Below, piece after piece: positions 8,418-21,884 of a stretch of 64,000 bases of DNA (position 1 is the stretch's first letter; each line of letters starts with the position of its first letter). Location of the stretch: the NCBI RefSeq assembly GCF_030285625.1, contig NZ_CP127294.1:8464001-8528000 (forward strand), read 5' to 3'. The translations under genes were made by a program, and so were the position numbers. The notes beneath the pieces were generated by a model, which was not told the DNA's origin, did no database searches, and saw only the letters and a list, made by a program, of their open reading frames with translations. The stretch is from Amycolatopsis sp. 2-15 (GTDB lineage: Bacteria; Actinomycetota; Actinomycetes; Mycobacteriales; Pseudonocardiaceae).

Positions 8418-9427
8418 GAGCCTTGGTTGAGCTCGGCGTAGACCTGCGTGGCGTTGTCCTTGGTGATCAGCCGTGTCTGCAGGGTCTGCGCCTTCTGGAC
8501 CTGCCCGCAGTCGACGAGCAGTTTCTTCGCCGCGGCAACGGCTTCCGCCCCGCCGGTCGGGTAGATGAACGTGGCCGACAGCCGCCCGGCCTCCACCGCC
8601 TTGATCCCGCCCTCCGGCACGGGGAGCCCGTCGATCCCGACGATCGGCAGCGTCGCCTTGCCCGCGTTCTGCGCCGCGAGCCGGGCGCCTTCGGCCATGG
8701 GGTCGTTCTCGGAGAAGATCGCCTGCGCGTCGGGATGGGCCTTGAGCAGCGCGTCGGCCTGCTGCTGACCCTTGTCGCGCAACCAATCGGCGTCGGCGGT
8801 CCCGACGATCGTGATGCCCGAGCCCGCGATGCCCTCGTCGAAGCCGTCGGCGCGTTCCTTCGCCGGCGTCGAACCCGCGAGGCCTTTCAGCTCCACGATC
8901 TTCCCGCCTTGGGGCAGGACGTGCTGCTTGAAGTACTGGCCGGCCTGGCGCCCGATGTCCACATTGTCCGCGCCGATGAACGACGTGTACGCGTCACCGT
9001 CCACTTTGCGGTCGAGCACCAGCACCGGAATGCCTTGGTCGTAGGCCTTCTTCACGACGCTGGTGAGCGGCGTCGCCTCGTTGGGACTGATGATGAGCAG
9101 GTCGATCTTCTGTGTGAGGAACGTGCTGACCTGCTCCACCTGCTTCGAGTTGTCCTGCGCGGCGTCGGCGAAGTTGACGGTGAACTGCGGGATCGACGCG
9201 GCCGCCTTGCGGATGTCGTCGTCCATCCGCACGCGGTAGGGCTCACCGAGATTCGCCTGGCTCATGCCGATGGTGAACTTCCCGCCCGGCCCCTTGCACG
9301 CCTGCGTGGCGGGTCCGGCGCCGGACGACGCCCCTGGCGCGTTCTCGTGCGTGGTGCCGCAGGCCGTGGCCACGAACGCGACCCCGGCGACCGCGAGCGC
9401 CAGCCCGCGGCGGGTGGTGATGGACAT
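8414..9427 (-). CDS. sugar ABC transporter substrate-binding lipoprotein (ribose/xylose type)
   Basis: A 337-aa periplasmic-binding-protein-like lipoprotein of the RbsB/type I family. The signal peptide ends in a lipobox (ALAVAGVAFVATACG, Cys near residue 23), so the mature protein is membrane tethered. The sugar-binding lobes contain NEATPLTSVVKKAYDQGIPV, VLDRKVDGDAYTSFIGADN and FSENDPMAEGA. A strong AAGGGGAG ribosome site precedes the ATG. It sits between the permease and the isomerase-like gene and delivers a pentose- or hexose-type sugar to the permease. Confidence 0.9.
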   Translation of the reverse strand: MSITTRRGLALAVAGVAFVATACGTTHENAPGASSGAGPATQACKGPGGKFTIGMSQANLGEPYRVRMDDDIRKAAASIPQFTVNFADAAQDNSKQVEQVSTFLTQKIDLLIISPNEATPLTSVVKKAYDQGIPVLVLDRKVDGDAYTSFIGADNVDIGRQAGQYFKQHVLPQGGKIVELKGLAGSTPAKERADGFDEGIAGSGITIVGTADADWLRDKGQQQADALLKAHPDAQAIFSENDPMAEGARLAAQNAGKATLPIVGIDGLPVPEGGIKAVEAGRLSATFIYPTGGAEAVAAAKKLLVDCGQVQKAQTLQTRLITKDNATQVYAELNQGS

Positions 9428-9455
9428 GTGAGCTCCCCTTCCCTGGCCAACGTCT

Positions 9456-10457
9456 CTACGGGCCGGCCTGCGCGCGGCCCGGACGCAGCCGTTGCAGCCC
9501 GGCGGCGAACACGATCACCACGCCGACCACGATCAGCTGAACGTTGGAGTCGATGTTGTTGAGCTGGAGGATGTTGTCGAGCACGCCGACGAGCAGTGCG
9601 CCCGCCACGGTGCCGAGCACGGTCCCGCGCCCACCCGAGAGGCTGGTGCCGCCGATGACCACGGCGGCGATCGCGTTGAGCTCGTAGCCGCTGCCGTCGT
9701 TGGGGCCGCCGAAGTTGAGCTGTCCCGCGTGGACGATGCCGGCCAGCGCGGCGAGCAGGCCGCAAATGCCGAACACGAGCACTTTCACACGCACCACAGG
9801 CACGCCGGACAGCCGCGCGGCCTTCTCGTTGCCGCCGATCGCGTAGATGTGCCGGGAGAACGCGCTCACCCGCAGCAGCACCATGGCGAGGGCGGCGACC
9901 ACGACGAAGATGAGCGCGGGGATCGGGACGGTGCCGTTGAACGTCCGCTCCCCCAGCAGCGAGAACGGCACCGGCGCCTGGCCGGGGCCGTCGCCGTAGG
10001 TGATCGACACGCCTTCGCCGCCGGACCACATGCGGGCGAGGCCGCGGGCGATCTGCATGCCGGCGAGGGTGACGATGAACGACTGGATGCGGAACCGCGC
10101 GCTCGCGACTCCTTGTACCAGGCCGAAACCGAGGCCGAGCGCGAGGATCGCGAGCACGGCGGGCACGAGGGCCCAGTCGTTCGTGGTCAGCAGCTCGGCG
10201 ACGCCGACGGACGCGAGGCCCAGCACGGAGCCCACGGACAGGTCGATGCCGCCGACGAGGATCACCAGCGTCATGCCGACGGCGAGGATGCCGATCTCGG
10301 AGATGGCGCGGACGACGTTGAGCAGGTTGTCCGCGCCGAGGAACACGAGTTCGCCGTCGTTCGAGGGCGAGAACACGATCGCGGCGGCGAACACCACGAC
10401 GAGCCCGAAGACGCTCTGGAACCGGAACAGCGTGGCGAGCACCGTGCGGCCGGTCAC
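9456..10457 (-). CDS. sugar ABC transporter permease (RbsC-like)
   Basis: A 333-aa membrane protein of the ribose-type permease family (BPD_transp_2) with about 8-10 helices. The signature region is VVIGGTSLSGGRGTVLGTVA, close to the C-terminal loop that contacts the ATPase. The GTG start overlaps the stop of the ATPase gene (GTGA at 10454-10457), a sign of coupled translation. It probably works as a homodimer with the neighbouring ATPase and the binding lipoprotein. Confidence 0.9.
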   Translation of the reverse strand: MTGRTVLATLFRFQSVFGLVVVFAAAIVFSPSNDGELVFLGADNLLNVVRAISEIGILAVGMTLVILVGGIDLSVGSVLGLASVGVAELLTTNDWALVPAVLAILALGLGFGLVQGVASARFRIQSFIVTLAGMQIARGLARMWSGGEGVSITYGDGPGQAPVPFSLLGERTFNGTVPIPALIFVVVAALAMVLLRVSAFSRHIYAIGGNEKAARLSGVPVVRVKVLVFGICGLLAALAGIVHAGQLNFGGPNDGSGYELNAIAAVVIGGTSLSGGRGTVLGTVAGALLVGVLDNILQLNNIDSNVQLIVVGVVIVFAAGLQRLRPGRAQAGP

Positions 10458-11997
10458 CGGACGTCTCCCATCGAGGCGGCGAGCAGCTCGCCTTCGCCGG
10501 CGAGGGCGGTGTCGAGCTCGTGCACGGTCTTGCCGCCGCGCAGCACCACCACGCGGTCGCAGACTCCCACCAGCTCGGCGGGTTCGGACGACGCGAGGAG
10601 GATTCCCACCCCGGTTTGTGCGACTTCTCCCAGGATTCGGTAGATCTCGGCCTTCGCGCCGACGTCGACGCCTCGGGTTGGTTCGTCGAGTAACAGCAGC
10701 TGTGGTTTTGTGAGCAGAGCGCGTCCGAGAACCACCTTTTGCTGGTTGCCGCCGGACAACGCGCCGACCGGGTCGGCGAGTGTGCGAAGTTTGACACCGA
10801 GCTGTTCGGCCGAGGTTCGGGCGGTTTCGCGCTCTCGGCCGGCGGAGACGATGCCGAAGCGGGCCAATGCGTCGACGACGGAAAGGACGGTGTTGGCGAG
10901 GGTCGAGTGGTCCAGCGAGAGGCCGGAGATCCGGCGGTCCTCGGGGACGAACGCCACGCCGTTGCGAAGCGCGTCTCGCGGGGATTTCGGCCGGTATTCC
11001 TTGCCGTTGAGCCGGATTTGGCCGCCGGTGATGGTTCCTGGGGACGCGCCGTAGAGGGTTTCGAGGAGTTCGGTGCGGCCTGAGCCGAGCAGTCCGGCGA
11101 CCCCGACGATCTCTCCGGCGCCGACCTTCAGGCTGACCCCCGCCGGTTCGCGGCGGCCGGCCTGCGGTGTGACTACGAGTTCGTCTACCACCAAAACGTG
11201 TTCGCCTTCGAACGGCTTGGTTTCGGTCGTGAACATCTGCTGCACCGGCCGGCCCACCATCGCTTCGGCTACCTGCGCCGCCGTCAGCTCGCGCGCGGCG
11301 AACTCGGCGACGACTTCGCCGTTGCGCAGCACTGTTGCCCGGTCCGCGACGCGTCCGATTTCTGCCATGCGGTGGGAGATGTACACCAGGGCCACACCGG
11401 CTGTGCGCAACTGGTCGATCACTGCGAACAATCGCTCGACTTCACGGGGGAAAGCGCCGAGGTCGGTTCGTCCATGATCAGGATCTGCGCGTTCAGCGAC
11501 AGCGCTTTCGCGATGGTCACCAATTGTTGTTCGCCGGTGCGCAACCGCTCGACCGGAGCGGTGGCGTCGAGGTCCACACCGGATTGTTCGAGCAAGGCTT
11601 TTGTCGTGCGGACCATCCGCTTGCGGTCGAGCACCCCGTAGCGGGTGTGCGGCTCGCGGCCGAGGAACACGTTCTCCGCCACCGAAAGCGCCGGCACGAG
11701 GTCGAGCTCCTGGTGGATCATCGCGACGCCGGCCCGCTGCGCGTCGGCCGGGCGGGCGAACCGGGCCGGCACCCCGCCGATCCGGATCGCCCCCTCCTCG
11801 GCGGCCACCTCTCCGGAGAGAACCTTCATCAGGGTGGACTTGCCCGCCCCGTTCTCCCCGAGGAGCGCGTGCACCTCCCCCGCCCACACGGTGAAATCCA
11901 CCGAACGAACTGCACGCACTCCGCCGTAGGTCTTGCTGACGCCGGCCAGCTCGACCAGCGCGACGCCGTCGTCGCCCATCCCCCTCGATCCCACCAT
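10454..11997 (-). pseudogene. sugar ABC transporter ATPase (two nucleotide-binding domains), one-base frameshift
   Basis: An RbsA-type ATPase with two tandem ABC domains, about 515 aa when joined. The first domain has Walker A GENGAGKST, a QQLVTIAKALS signature and Walker B ILIMDEPTSALS. The second has LSGGNQQKVVLGRALL and LLLLDEPTRGVDVG, plus the degenerate second P-loop LLGSGRTE normal for the family. Right after DEPTSALS the frame breaks: five Cs (five Gs on the plus strand, 11446-11450) stand where six would continue into REVERLFAVI. Either a sequencing error in a homopolymer or a genuine inactivation. Start is ATG 11997 or ATG 11979 (GAGGGGG adjacent). Confidence 0.85.
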
Positions 11998-12003
11998 TCG
12001 AGA

Positions 12004-12011
12004 AATCGATT
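12004..12011. promoter_or_regulatory. LacI-type operator core before the sugar ABC operon
   Basis: The perfect palindrome AATCGATT, within GAAATCGATTACC, lies 7-15 bases upstream of the operon's first ATG and just downstream of the predicted -10. LacI-family sugar repressors typically bind palindromes with a central CG of this kind. No LacI gene is in the window. Confidence 0.5.
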
Positions 12012-12018
12012 ACCAGCG

Positions 12019-12047
12019 AAGGTAAGGGGGCCGACGAGGTGTGTCAA
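12019..12047 (-). promoter_or_regulatory. sigma-70-type promoter of the sugar ABC operon
   Basis: On the minus strand, TTGACA (12042-12047) is followed after exactly 17 bases by TACCTT (12019-12024). Transcription would start near 12010-12013, inside the AATCGATT operator, consistent with repression by a LacI-type regulator. The -35 is perfect; the -10 is weak. Confidence 0.5.
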
Positions 12048-12582
12048 GGGTCACTGGACAACCGGTCGAAAACGAGGGAAACCGGACCAGGTGGAGCGCG
12101 AATGTGCGGAAAGCCTCGGCCGAGCGGGGCAACCCGCTACTCCGCTCCGTCCACTGCCGGCCAGGTCGGCTGATCGCACGACAGCGAGTCCGGAGCTCAT
12201 TCAACGCGCTGCGCTGGGACACAGATCGGCCAAGAAACGCAGCGTTACCCACGCGGCCTATAGCCCCGCCCGTGCGATCGGCCGGCTGAGTCGGCCAATC
12301 GCACCGCAGCGAAGTCCGCCGCTCAGTACAAGCGAGGCGGCCCCGCAGCCCACACGCCGCAATCCGAAGCCTAAGTCCGCAGCCGAGGTTCGAGGCCGCG
12401 GCAAATCTTCGACACTCGAAAACCCGAGGGCCCCAAGCCGCACCCCGGGCCCGTACCCGAGACCAAAGACCCGATACCCGAAGCCAGGACCGAAGCCTCA
12501 AGCCCTCAGCCCAAGACCGCCGCCGTCACCTCCGTCGAAGCGTGCCGGGCGGCACCCGTCAATCCTCCCTACCACCGCGAGA
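12048..12582. other. 535-bp non-coding region with an imperfect direct repeat
   Basis: No frame here looks coding: composition is purine/cytosine-skewed with many short CCGAAG/CCCGA words between 12400 and 12520. A roughly 36-base imperfect direct repeat is present (12164-12199 and 12290-12325), sharing ATCGCAC, CAGCGA, GTCCG and GCTCA in the same order. The stretch separates the sugar operon promoter from the truncated cupin gene. I see no RNA gene in it. Confidence 0.5.
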
Positions 12583-12894
12583 TCAATCCCCTGCGCCACC
12601 CGGAAAATCCACCACCGCGGCCCGCTCCGACTCCCTCGCCAGCAGCCGCGTCCACACCGGACTCGTCGTGAAGTGGTTGTCGAAGTTCGCCCGCGTAGCC
12701 AGGACCTCCGCGGGGTCCGCCGCGCCGCGGCGGATGCGGTCGCCAAAGCGGAAGTAGCCGAAGCGGTTCTCGCCTGGCGCTTTGACGATCAGCACGTCGG
12801 CGCCGGACTCGGCCACGGTGCCCCATGCGTGCACCACGCCTGCGGGCACCAGCAGGTAGGCGCCGGCGGTCAGGACCACCACGTCCTGATTCAT
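12583..12894 (-). CDS. cupin-domain protein, lacking the first cupin motif
   Basis: A 103-aa protein. It contains the second cupin motif, GAYLLVPAGVVHAWG (residues about 11-25, with the conserved P-x-G and His), and a downstream acidic/aromatic segment (KAPGENRFGYFRFGDRI). The usual first motif with the H-x-H metal ligands would lie N-terminal and is absent. The ATG at 12894 has a strong GAGGAGG ribosome site, so the short form may really be made. A longer frame to 13023 exists but its extra residues do not look cupin-like. Probably a gene that lost its N-terminal half; function unknown. Confidence 0.5.
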   Translation of the reverse strand: MNQDVVVLTAGAYLLVPAGVVHAWGTVAESGADVLIVKAPGENRFGYFRFGDRIRRGAADPAEVLATRANFDNHFTTSPVWTRLLARESERAAVVDFPGGAGD

Positions 12895-13274
12895 CCCGAC
12901 CTCCTCAAAGCCCACAAGAAGGTAGTACTGCGTCAAACTATTCGGAGACAAACCACATCGAAGGTTGAACAGCGGGTGACGATCACGCACCGTCGGAGCG
13001 ACAACCTCGGCCACGCTCCGCACTCTCGCGGTTTCCCCAGTGCGGGCGCCGTACGTTTACCGGGTGGTTTGTGGCAGACCTCGCGCGAAACGTGTCCACG
13101 GCGGTGTGGCCTGGGCAACTTTTTGGCGGGTTCCCACAATGCAACGGCTCCGGCATGCGCCATGCACGACATTGGTGTACCCGCCGGTAAGGGAGCAGGG
13201 TGTAAGCGAAGACAGGCGACGCTCCGGATACGGACGTCGCCTGCTGCGCGTGGGTACTTGGGAGGCTCAGTCCG
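12895..13274. other. 380-bp intergenic region upstream of the carboxylase gene
   Basis: No supported gene. It holds a stem-loop GGCGACG (13215-13221)/CGTCGCC (13235-13241) with an inner CCG/CGG pairing, about 35 bases before the carboxylase start. This could be a leader structure or part of its promoter region. I see no confident -35/-10 pair. Confidence 0.4.
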
Positions 13275-18746
<5,472 letters not shown>

Positions 18747-18760
18747 GGTCGGTGTCGGGA

Positions 18761-18791
18761 AACGCCGGACTCCTGCTGGGGTCCGGCGTTT
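18761..18791 (+). terminator. rho-independent terminator of the carboxylase gene
   Basis: A perfect 10-bp stem, AACGCCGGAC (18761-18770) with GTCCGGCGTT (18781-18790), a 10-base loop, then TGTCTTTGTC. It lies 15 bases after the stop codon at 18746. Confidence 0.85.
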
Positions 18792-18830
18792 GTCTTTGTC
18801 CTCCGCAGACCGGTGAATCGGACTAGCAGT

Positions 18831-18858
18831 TCGGCGGTCGGCCTTGTCCTCAGTAGAC
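18831..18858. repeat. 28-bp direct repeat, copy 1
   Basis: Begins TCGGCGGTCGGCC and ends CAGTAGAC; identical over 28 bases to 19174-19201. Related inverted fragments (GGAGGACAAG at 18941-18950 and GAGGACAAAG at 19121-19130) lie between the copies. Confidence 0.85.
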
Positions 18859-19173
18859 AGAGTTGGCTCGACTGGGACGCGAAGGCACGCAGGCGTTTTG
18901 GTCGAGGACCCGGCCGCGCACACGTAGGCCGCGCCTCGGCGGAGGACAAGGACGGCTGAGGCCCCAAGCTGTCGGGCTGATACGCCCGGCGCCCCGCGCG
19001 AGGATTGCCTTGGCGACGTGCGCCCCGAACTCATCGAGGCGCGGTGCCTCGCGTGCGCGGCCAGGCCTCGACTGCGCGGGCGCGTGCCTTCGCGCCTCAG
19101 CGGTGCCGCGCTCGGCTACTGAGGACAAAGCCGGCTGAGATCTCCGGGCTGCCGATGCGATTCGCCCGGCAGC
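18859..19173. other. 315-bp non-coding stretch between direct repeats
   Basis: No convincing gene. The stretch is GC-rich with repeated GAGGACAA words in inverted orientation relative to the flanking 28-bp repeats. It could be a decayed mobile or recombination-prone segment. Confidence 0.4.
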
Positions 19174-19201
19174 TCGGCGGTCGGCCTTGTCCTCAGTAGA
19201 C
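19174..19201. repeat. 28-bp direct repeat, copy 2 (overlaps the end of the alcohol dehydrogenase gene)
   Basis: Identical to 18831-18858. It carries the stop codon and the last two codons of the iron alcohol dehydrogenase, so the gene's present 3' end was shaped by this repeat, or the repeat was copied from it. Confidence 0.85.
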
Positions 19202-20287
19202 GGACGCGAGCAGCTCCTCGACCTCGGCCTGTCGCGGCGCGCGGGGAGCGTTCTTCGTCACCACGTCCGCCAGGGCGGCCGTGGCCAGGGCGGGCAGGTC
19301 GGCGCGCGTGAGGCCGAAGGTGCGGAGCGGGCGTTTGAGGTCGACGGCCGTGGAGATCGCGCGGACGGCGTCGATGGCGGCGGGGGCGCGGAGGGAGTCG
19401 GCGACCTGCGCGTAGGCGGCGGCCGCGAAGGGGGCCGTGTAGGTCATGACCTCCTCAAGGACCGCGGCCAGCGCGACGCCGTGCGGGATGCCGGTGCGGG
19501 CGGTGATGGCGTGGCCGAGGCCGTGGACCAGGCCGAGGCCCGAGCGGGTCAGGGCTTGGCCCGCGAGGTGCGCACCGAGCATGAGCTGGGAGCGAGCCTC
19601 CAGGTTGGCACCGTCGCGGTAGGCGATCGGGAGCCAGGCGCCGACGAGGGTGACGGCGCGGGCGGCGTCGGCCCGCGACGTGGCGTCGGCGCCGAGGGAG
19701 GCGAGGGATTCGACGCCGTGGACGAGGGCGTCGAGGCCGGTGGCGGCGGTGATCGGGGCGGGGAGGCCGAGTGTGAGCTCCGGGTCGAGCACGGCGATGC
19801 GCGGGCGGACCGAGTCGTGTCCGATGTAGACTTTCTGGCACAAGCGGGTGTCTTCCACCACGCCGAAACCGTTGGTCTCCGCGCCGGTCCCTGACGTCGT
19901 GGGCACGGCGACGATCGGCAGCCCGTCCGAAGCGGACCACAGGGTGTCCGCGTCGGCGGCGAGCGAGCCGGGGTTGCCGGCCAGCAGCGAGATACCCTTG
20001 GCCGCGTCCAGAGCGGACCCGCCGCCGAGGGCGATCACGACGGGCGCCCCATTCTCACGCAGGCGGGCGGCGCCGCGGTCGAGCTCGGTCGTCGCGGGGT
20101 TGGGGCCGATGTCCTCGTGCATGACGCAGGCCACGCCGGCCGCGGCGAAGATCTTCTCCACGCGCCCGACGATGCCCGTCGCCCGCAGGCCGCGGTCGGT
20201 CACCACGAAGACCCGCGACCCGCCCAGCTCTGCGGCGAACTCCGGCAGCCGTTCGACGAAGCCGGGCCCGAACTCGGTCCGCACCAC
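19193..20287 (-). CDS. iron-containing alcohol dehydrogenase
   Basis: A 364-aa family III (iron-type) dehydrogenase of the DhaT/FucO/maleylacetate reductase superfamily. NAD(P)-binding GGGSALDAAKG lies near residue 92 and VPTTSGTGAETN near 130. Metal ligands are an Asp/His set in the helical half, including VHGVESLAS and GLVHGLGHAI. I prefer GTG at 20287 because AAAGGGG lies 6 bases before it; the longer TTG start at 20317 has no ribosome site. It follows the enolase-superfamily gene and an aldehyde dehydrogenase remnant on the same strand, so it was probably part of an IclR-controlled catabolic operon. Substrate unknown. Confidence 0.88.
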   Translation of the reverse strand: MVRTEFGPGFVERLPEFAAELGGSRVFVVTDRGLRATGIVGRVEKIFAAAGVACVMHEDIGPNPATTELDRGAARLRENGAPVVIALGGGSALDAAKGISLLAGNPGSLAADADTLWSASDGLPIVAVPTTSGTGAETNGFGVVEDTRLCQKVYIGHDSVRPRIAVLDPELTLGLPAPITAATGLDALVHGVESLASLGADATSRADAARAVTLVGAWLPIAYRDGANLEARSQLMLGAHLAGQALTRSGLGLVHGLGHAITARTGIPHGVALAAVLEEVMTYTAPFAAAAYAQVADSLRAPAAIDAVRAISTAVDLKRPLRTFGLTRADLPALATAALADVVTKNAPRAPRQAEVEELLASVY

Positions 20288-20336
20288 GCGTGCCCCTTTC
20301 CCGGGAGAGGTGGACAAGTCGACAACTCAGGTGAGG

Positions 20337-20552
20337 TCGAGCCAGGTGATCTTCAGCGCGGTGTACGCGTCGAGCGCGTGCAGCGACTTGTCGCGCCCCA
20401 CACCGGCCGCCTTGAACCCGCCGAACGGGGTGATGACGTCGCTCGCGTCGAACGTGTTCACCCACACCGTGCCGGCGCGAAGCGACGCGGTGGGCCGTGG
20501 CGACGTCGCGCGTCCAGACGGAGGCGACAGCCGCGGCCGGCCAGCCTTCGTG
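20337..20552 (-). pseudogene. C-terminal fragment of a PuuC-type aldehyde dehydrogenase
   Basis: About 70 codons match only the last seventh of an NAD-dependent aldehyde dehydrogenase: ASVWTRDVATAHRVAS, then AGTVWVNTFDASDVITPFGG and GRDKSLHALDAYTALKITWL, up to the normal stop. The ending GRDKSLHAL is typical of the PuuC/gamma-glutamylaminobutyraldehyde group. A frame change occurs near 20478 between the two blocks. The catalytic Cys/Glu and NAD domain are missing. It lies between the enolase-superfamily gene and the alcohol dehydrogenase, so a deletion probably removed about 400 codons. Confidence 0.75.
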
Positions 20553-20554
20553 GG

Positions 20555-21664
20555 TCAGATCCGCCACCGGTCCACCGCCTCCTCGTCGAGTTCGACGCCG
20601 AGCCCGGGCCGCTGTGGCACGGCGAGCTCGCCGCCCGGGGTGATCGTCAGGGGTTCGGCCAGCATGAAGTCGCGTCGTTCCGGAGTCCAGCCCGGCGGGT
20701 CGTACGGGAACTCCAGATACGGGCCGGCGCCGACGCCCGCGGCCAGCGCGAGATTCGCGAGCAGGCCGATGCCGTTGGTCCAGCTGTGCGGGGTGAACGC
20801 GCGGTGTTTCAGCTGCGCCACCTCGGCGAGGGTGCGGGCGCGGTGCATTCCCACCGCGAGCACGGCGTCCATTTGGTAGACATCGAGCACGTCTTGTTCG
20901 AGATAGCACAGCAGGTCGGGCACGGAGTGGTGCATTTCTCCCGCGGCGATGCGAACTCCGGGGTTTTCCGAACGCAGCGTGCGAAAACCTTCGACATCGG
21001 CGTAGGGCAAGGGTTCCTCGACCCAGAACACGTCGAGCTCGGCCAACCGGCGCACGAGCCGGCGGGTCGCGGCGAGGTCGGTGGCGGGCGCGGTGTCCCC
21101 GGCCATGCGCCACGACTGGTTGAGATCCACCATGATGTGAAAATTCGAACCGAGAGCATCACGCACGGCTGCGACGGTCACGACACCTTCGTCGGCGCGG
21201 TCGCGGTCGATGCGGATCTTGAGCGCGCGGAAGCCTGCTTCACGGGCCTGCTGCGCTGCCTCGACGCGTTCGGCCGGCGGCTTGAGCTCCGCCGAGGACG
21301 CGTAGACCGGCAGCGACCGCGCGGAGTTCCCGAAGAGCGTGGCGACGGGGAGGCCCGCGACCTGGCCGATGATGTCCCAGAGGGCGGCTTCGAGCGGCCA
21401 GTAGCGGCCGCCGTGGAAGTTGGCCGTTTCGATGGCCTTGACGTGGCGGACGATGTCGAGCGGATCGGTGCCGACGAACAGGTGCGCCACGGCCTCGAAC
21501 CCGGCCATCGTGTCACCGGAGCCGATGCCGGTGACGCCTTCGTCGGTGTGGACGCGCACGATCGTGGCGTCGAAGTGCCGCCGCGGCTCGGGGTCCCACG
21601 CCGCTCGCAGCGGGGGATCGAGCGGCAGGCGCAGGTGGTCGAGGGTGATCGCGGTGATCTTCAT
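20555..21664 (-). CDS. enolase-superfamily enzyme (mandelate racemase/muconate lactonizing group)
   Basis: A 369-aa enzyme with the enolase-superfamily capping domain (residues 1-125) and TIM barrel. Metal ligands are Asp180 (MVDLNQSW), Glu216/217 (WVEEPL) and Glu243 (AAGEMHH). The base motif is Lys149-Ile-Arg151 (ALKIRID), and a possible second base is His293 in TPHSWTNG. The family abstracts an alpha-proton from a carboxylate, typically a sugar-acid dehydration, here with Mg2+ in the cytosol. The exact substrate cannot be read off. It is divergent from the IclR regulator gene, with the duplicated promoter between them. Confidence 0.88.
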   Translation of the reverse strand: MKITAITLDHLRLPLDPPLRAAWDPEPRRHFDATIVRVHTDEGVTGIGSGDTMAGFEAVAHLFVGTDPLDIVRHVKAIETANFHGGRYWPLEAALWDIIGQVAGLPVATLFGNSARSLPVYASSAELKPPAERVEAAQQAREAGFRALKIRIDRDRADEGVVTVAAVRDALGSNFHIMVDLNQSWRMAGDTAPATDLAATRRLVRRLAELDVFWVEEPLPYADVEGFRTLRSENPGVRIAAGEMHHSVPDLLCYLEQDVLDVYQMDAVLAVGMHRARTLAEVAQLKHRAFTPHSWTNGIGLLANLALAAGVGAGPYLEFPYDPPGWTPERRDFMLAEPLTITPGGELAVPQRPGLGVELDEEAVDRWRI

Positions 21665-21717
21665 CGGCTTCGACGCTACGAGCGCGCCGGGCAGGCCGAC
21701 AAGAGCCCGCGGGACAT

Positions 21718-21733
21718 CGCAACGTGTGTTGCG
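21718..21733. promoter_or_regulatory. palindromic operator candidate, copy 1 (perfect)
   Basis: CGCAAC-GTGT-GTTGCG is a perfect 6+6 inverted repeat, 29 bases before the copy 1 ATG and about 53 bases upstream of the divergent enolase-superfamily start. IclR-family repressors bind palindromes of about this length in divergent promoter regions. Confidence 0.55.
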
Positions 21734-21839
21734 CTCAGACCAACTCGGCTCAAGGTTCGGTCATGACGCTGTCCGGGCACGGCCTGCGCCGCGACCTGCT
21801 CGAGGCCTCGCGTCCGCCGAAGCCCAGCGCGCAAGGCAT

Positions 21840-21855
21840 CGCCACGCGTGTTGCG
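21840..21855. promoter_or_regulatory. palindromic operator candidate, copy 2 (one mismatch)
   Basis: CGCCAC-GCGT-GTTGCG repeats the copy 1 palindrome at the same 29-base distance from the real IclR ATG, with one arm mismatch. Two operator copies would allow cooperative binding. Confidence 0.5.
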
Positions 21856-21884
21856 CTCAGGCCAACTCGGCTTAAGGTTCGCTC

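Noticed and set aside
11446..11450. phase variation of the sugar ABC ATPase through the G run
   Set aside because: A five-base run is too short to be convincingly hypermutable; read error or a fixed mutation is simpler.
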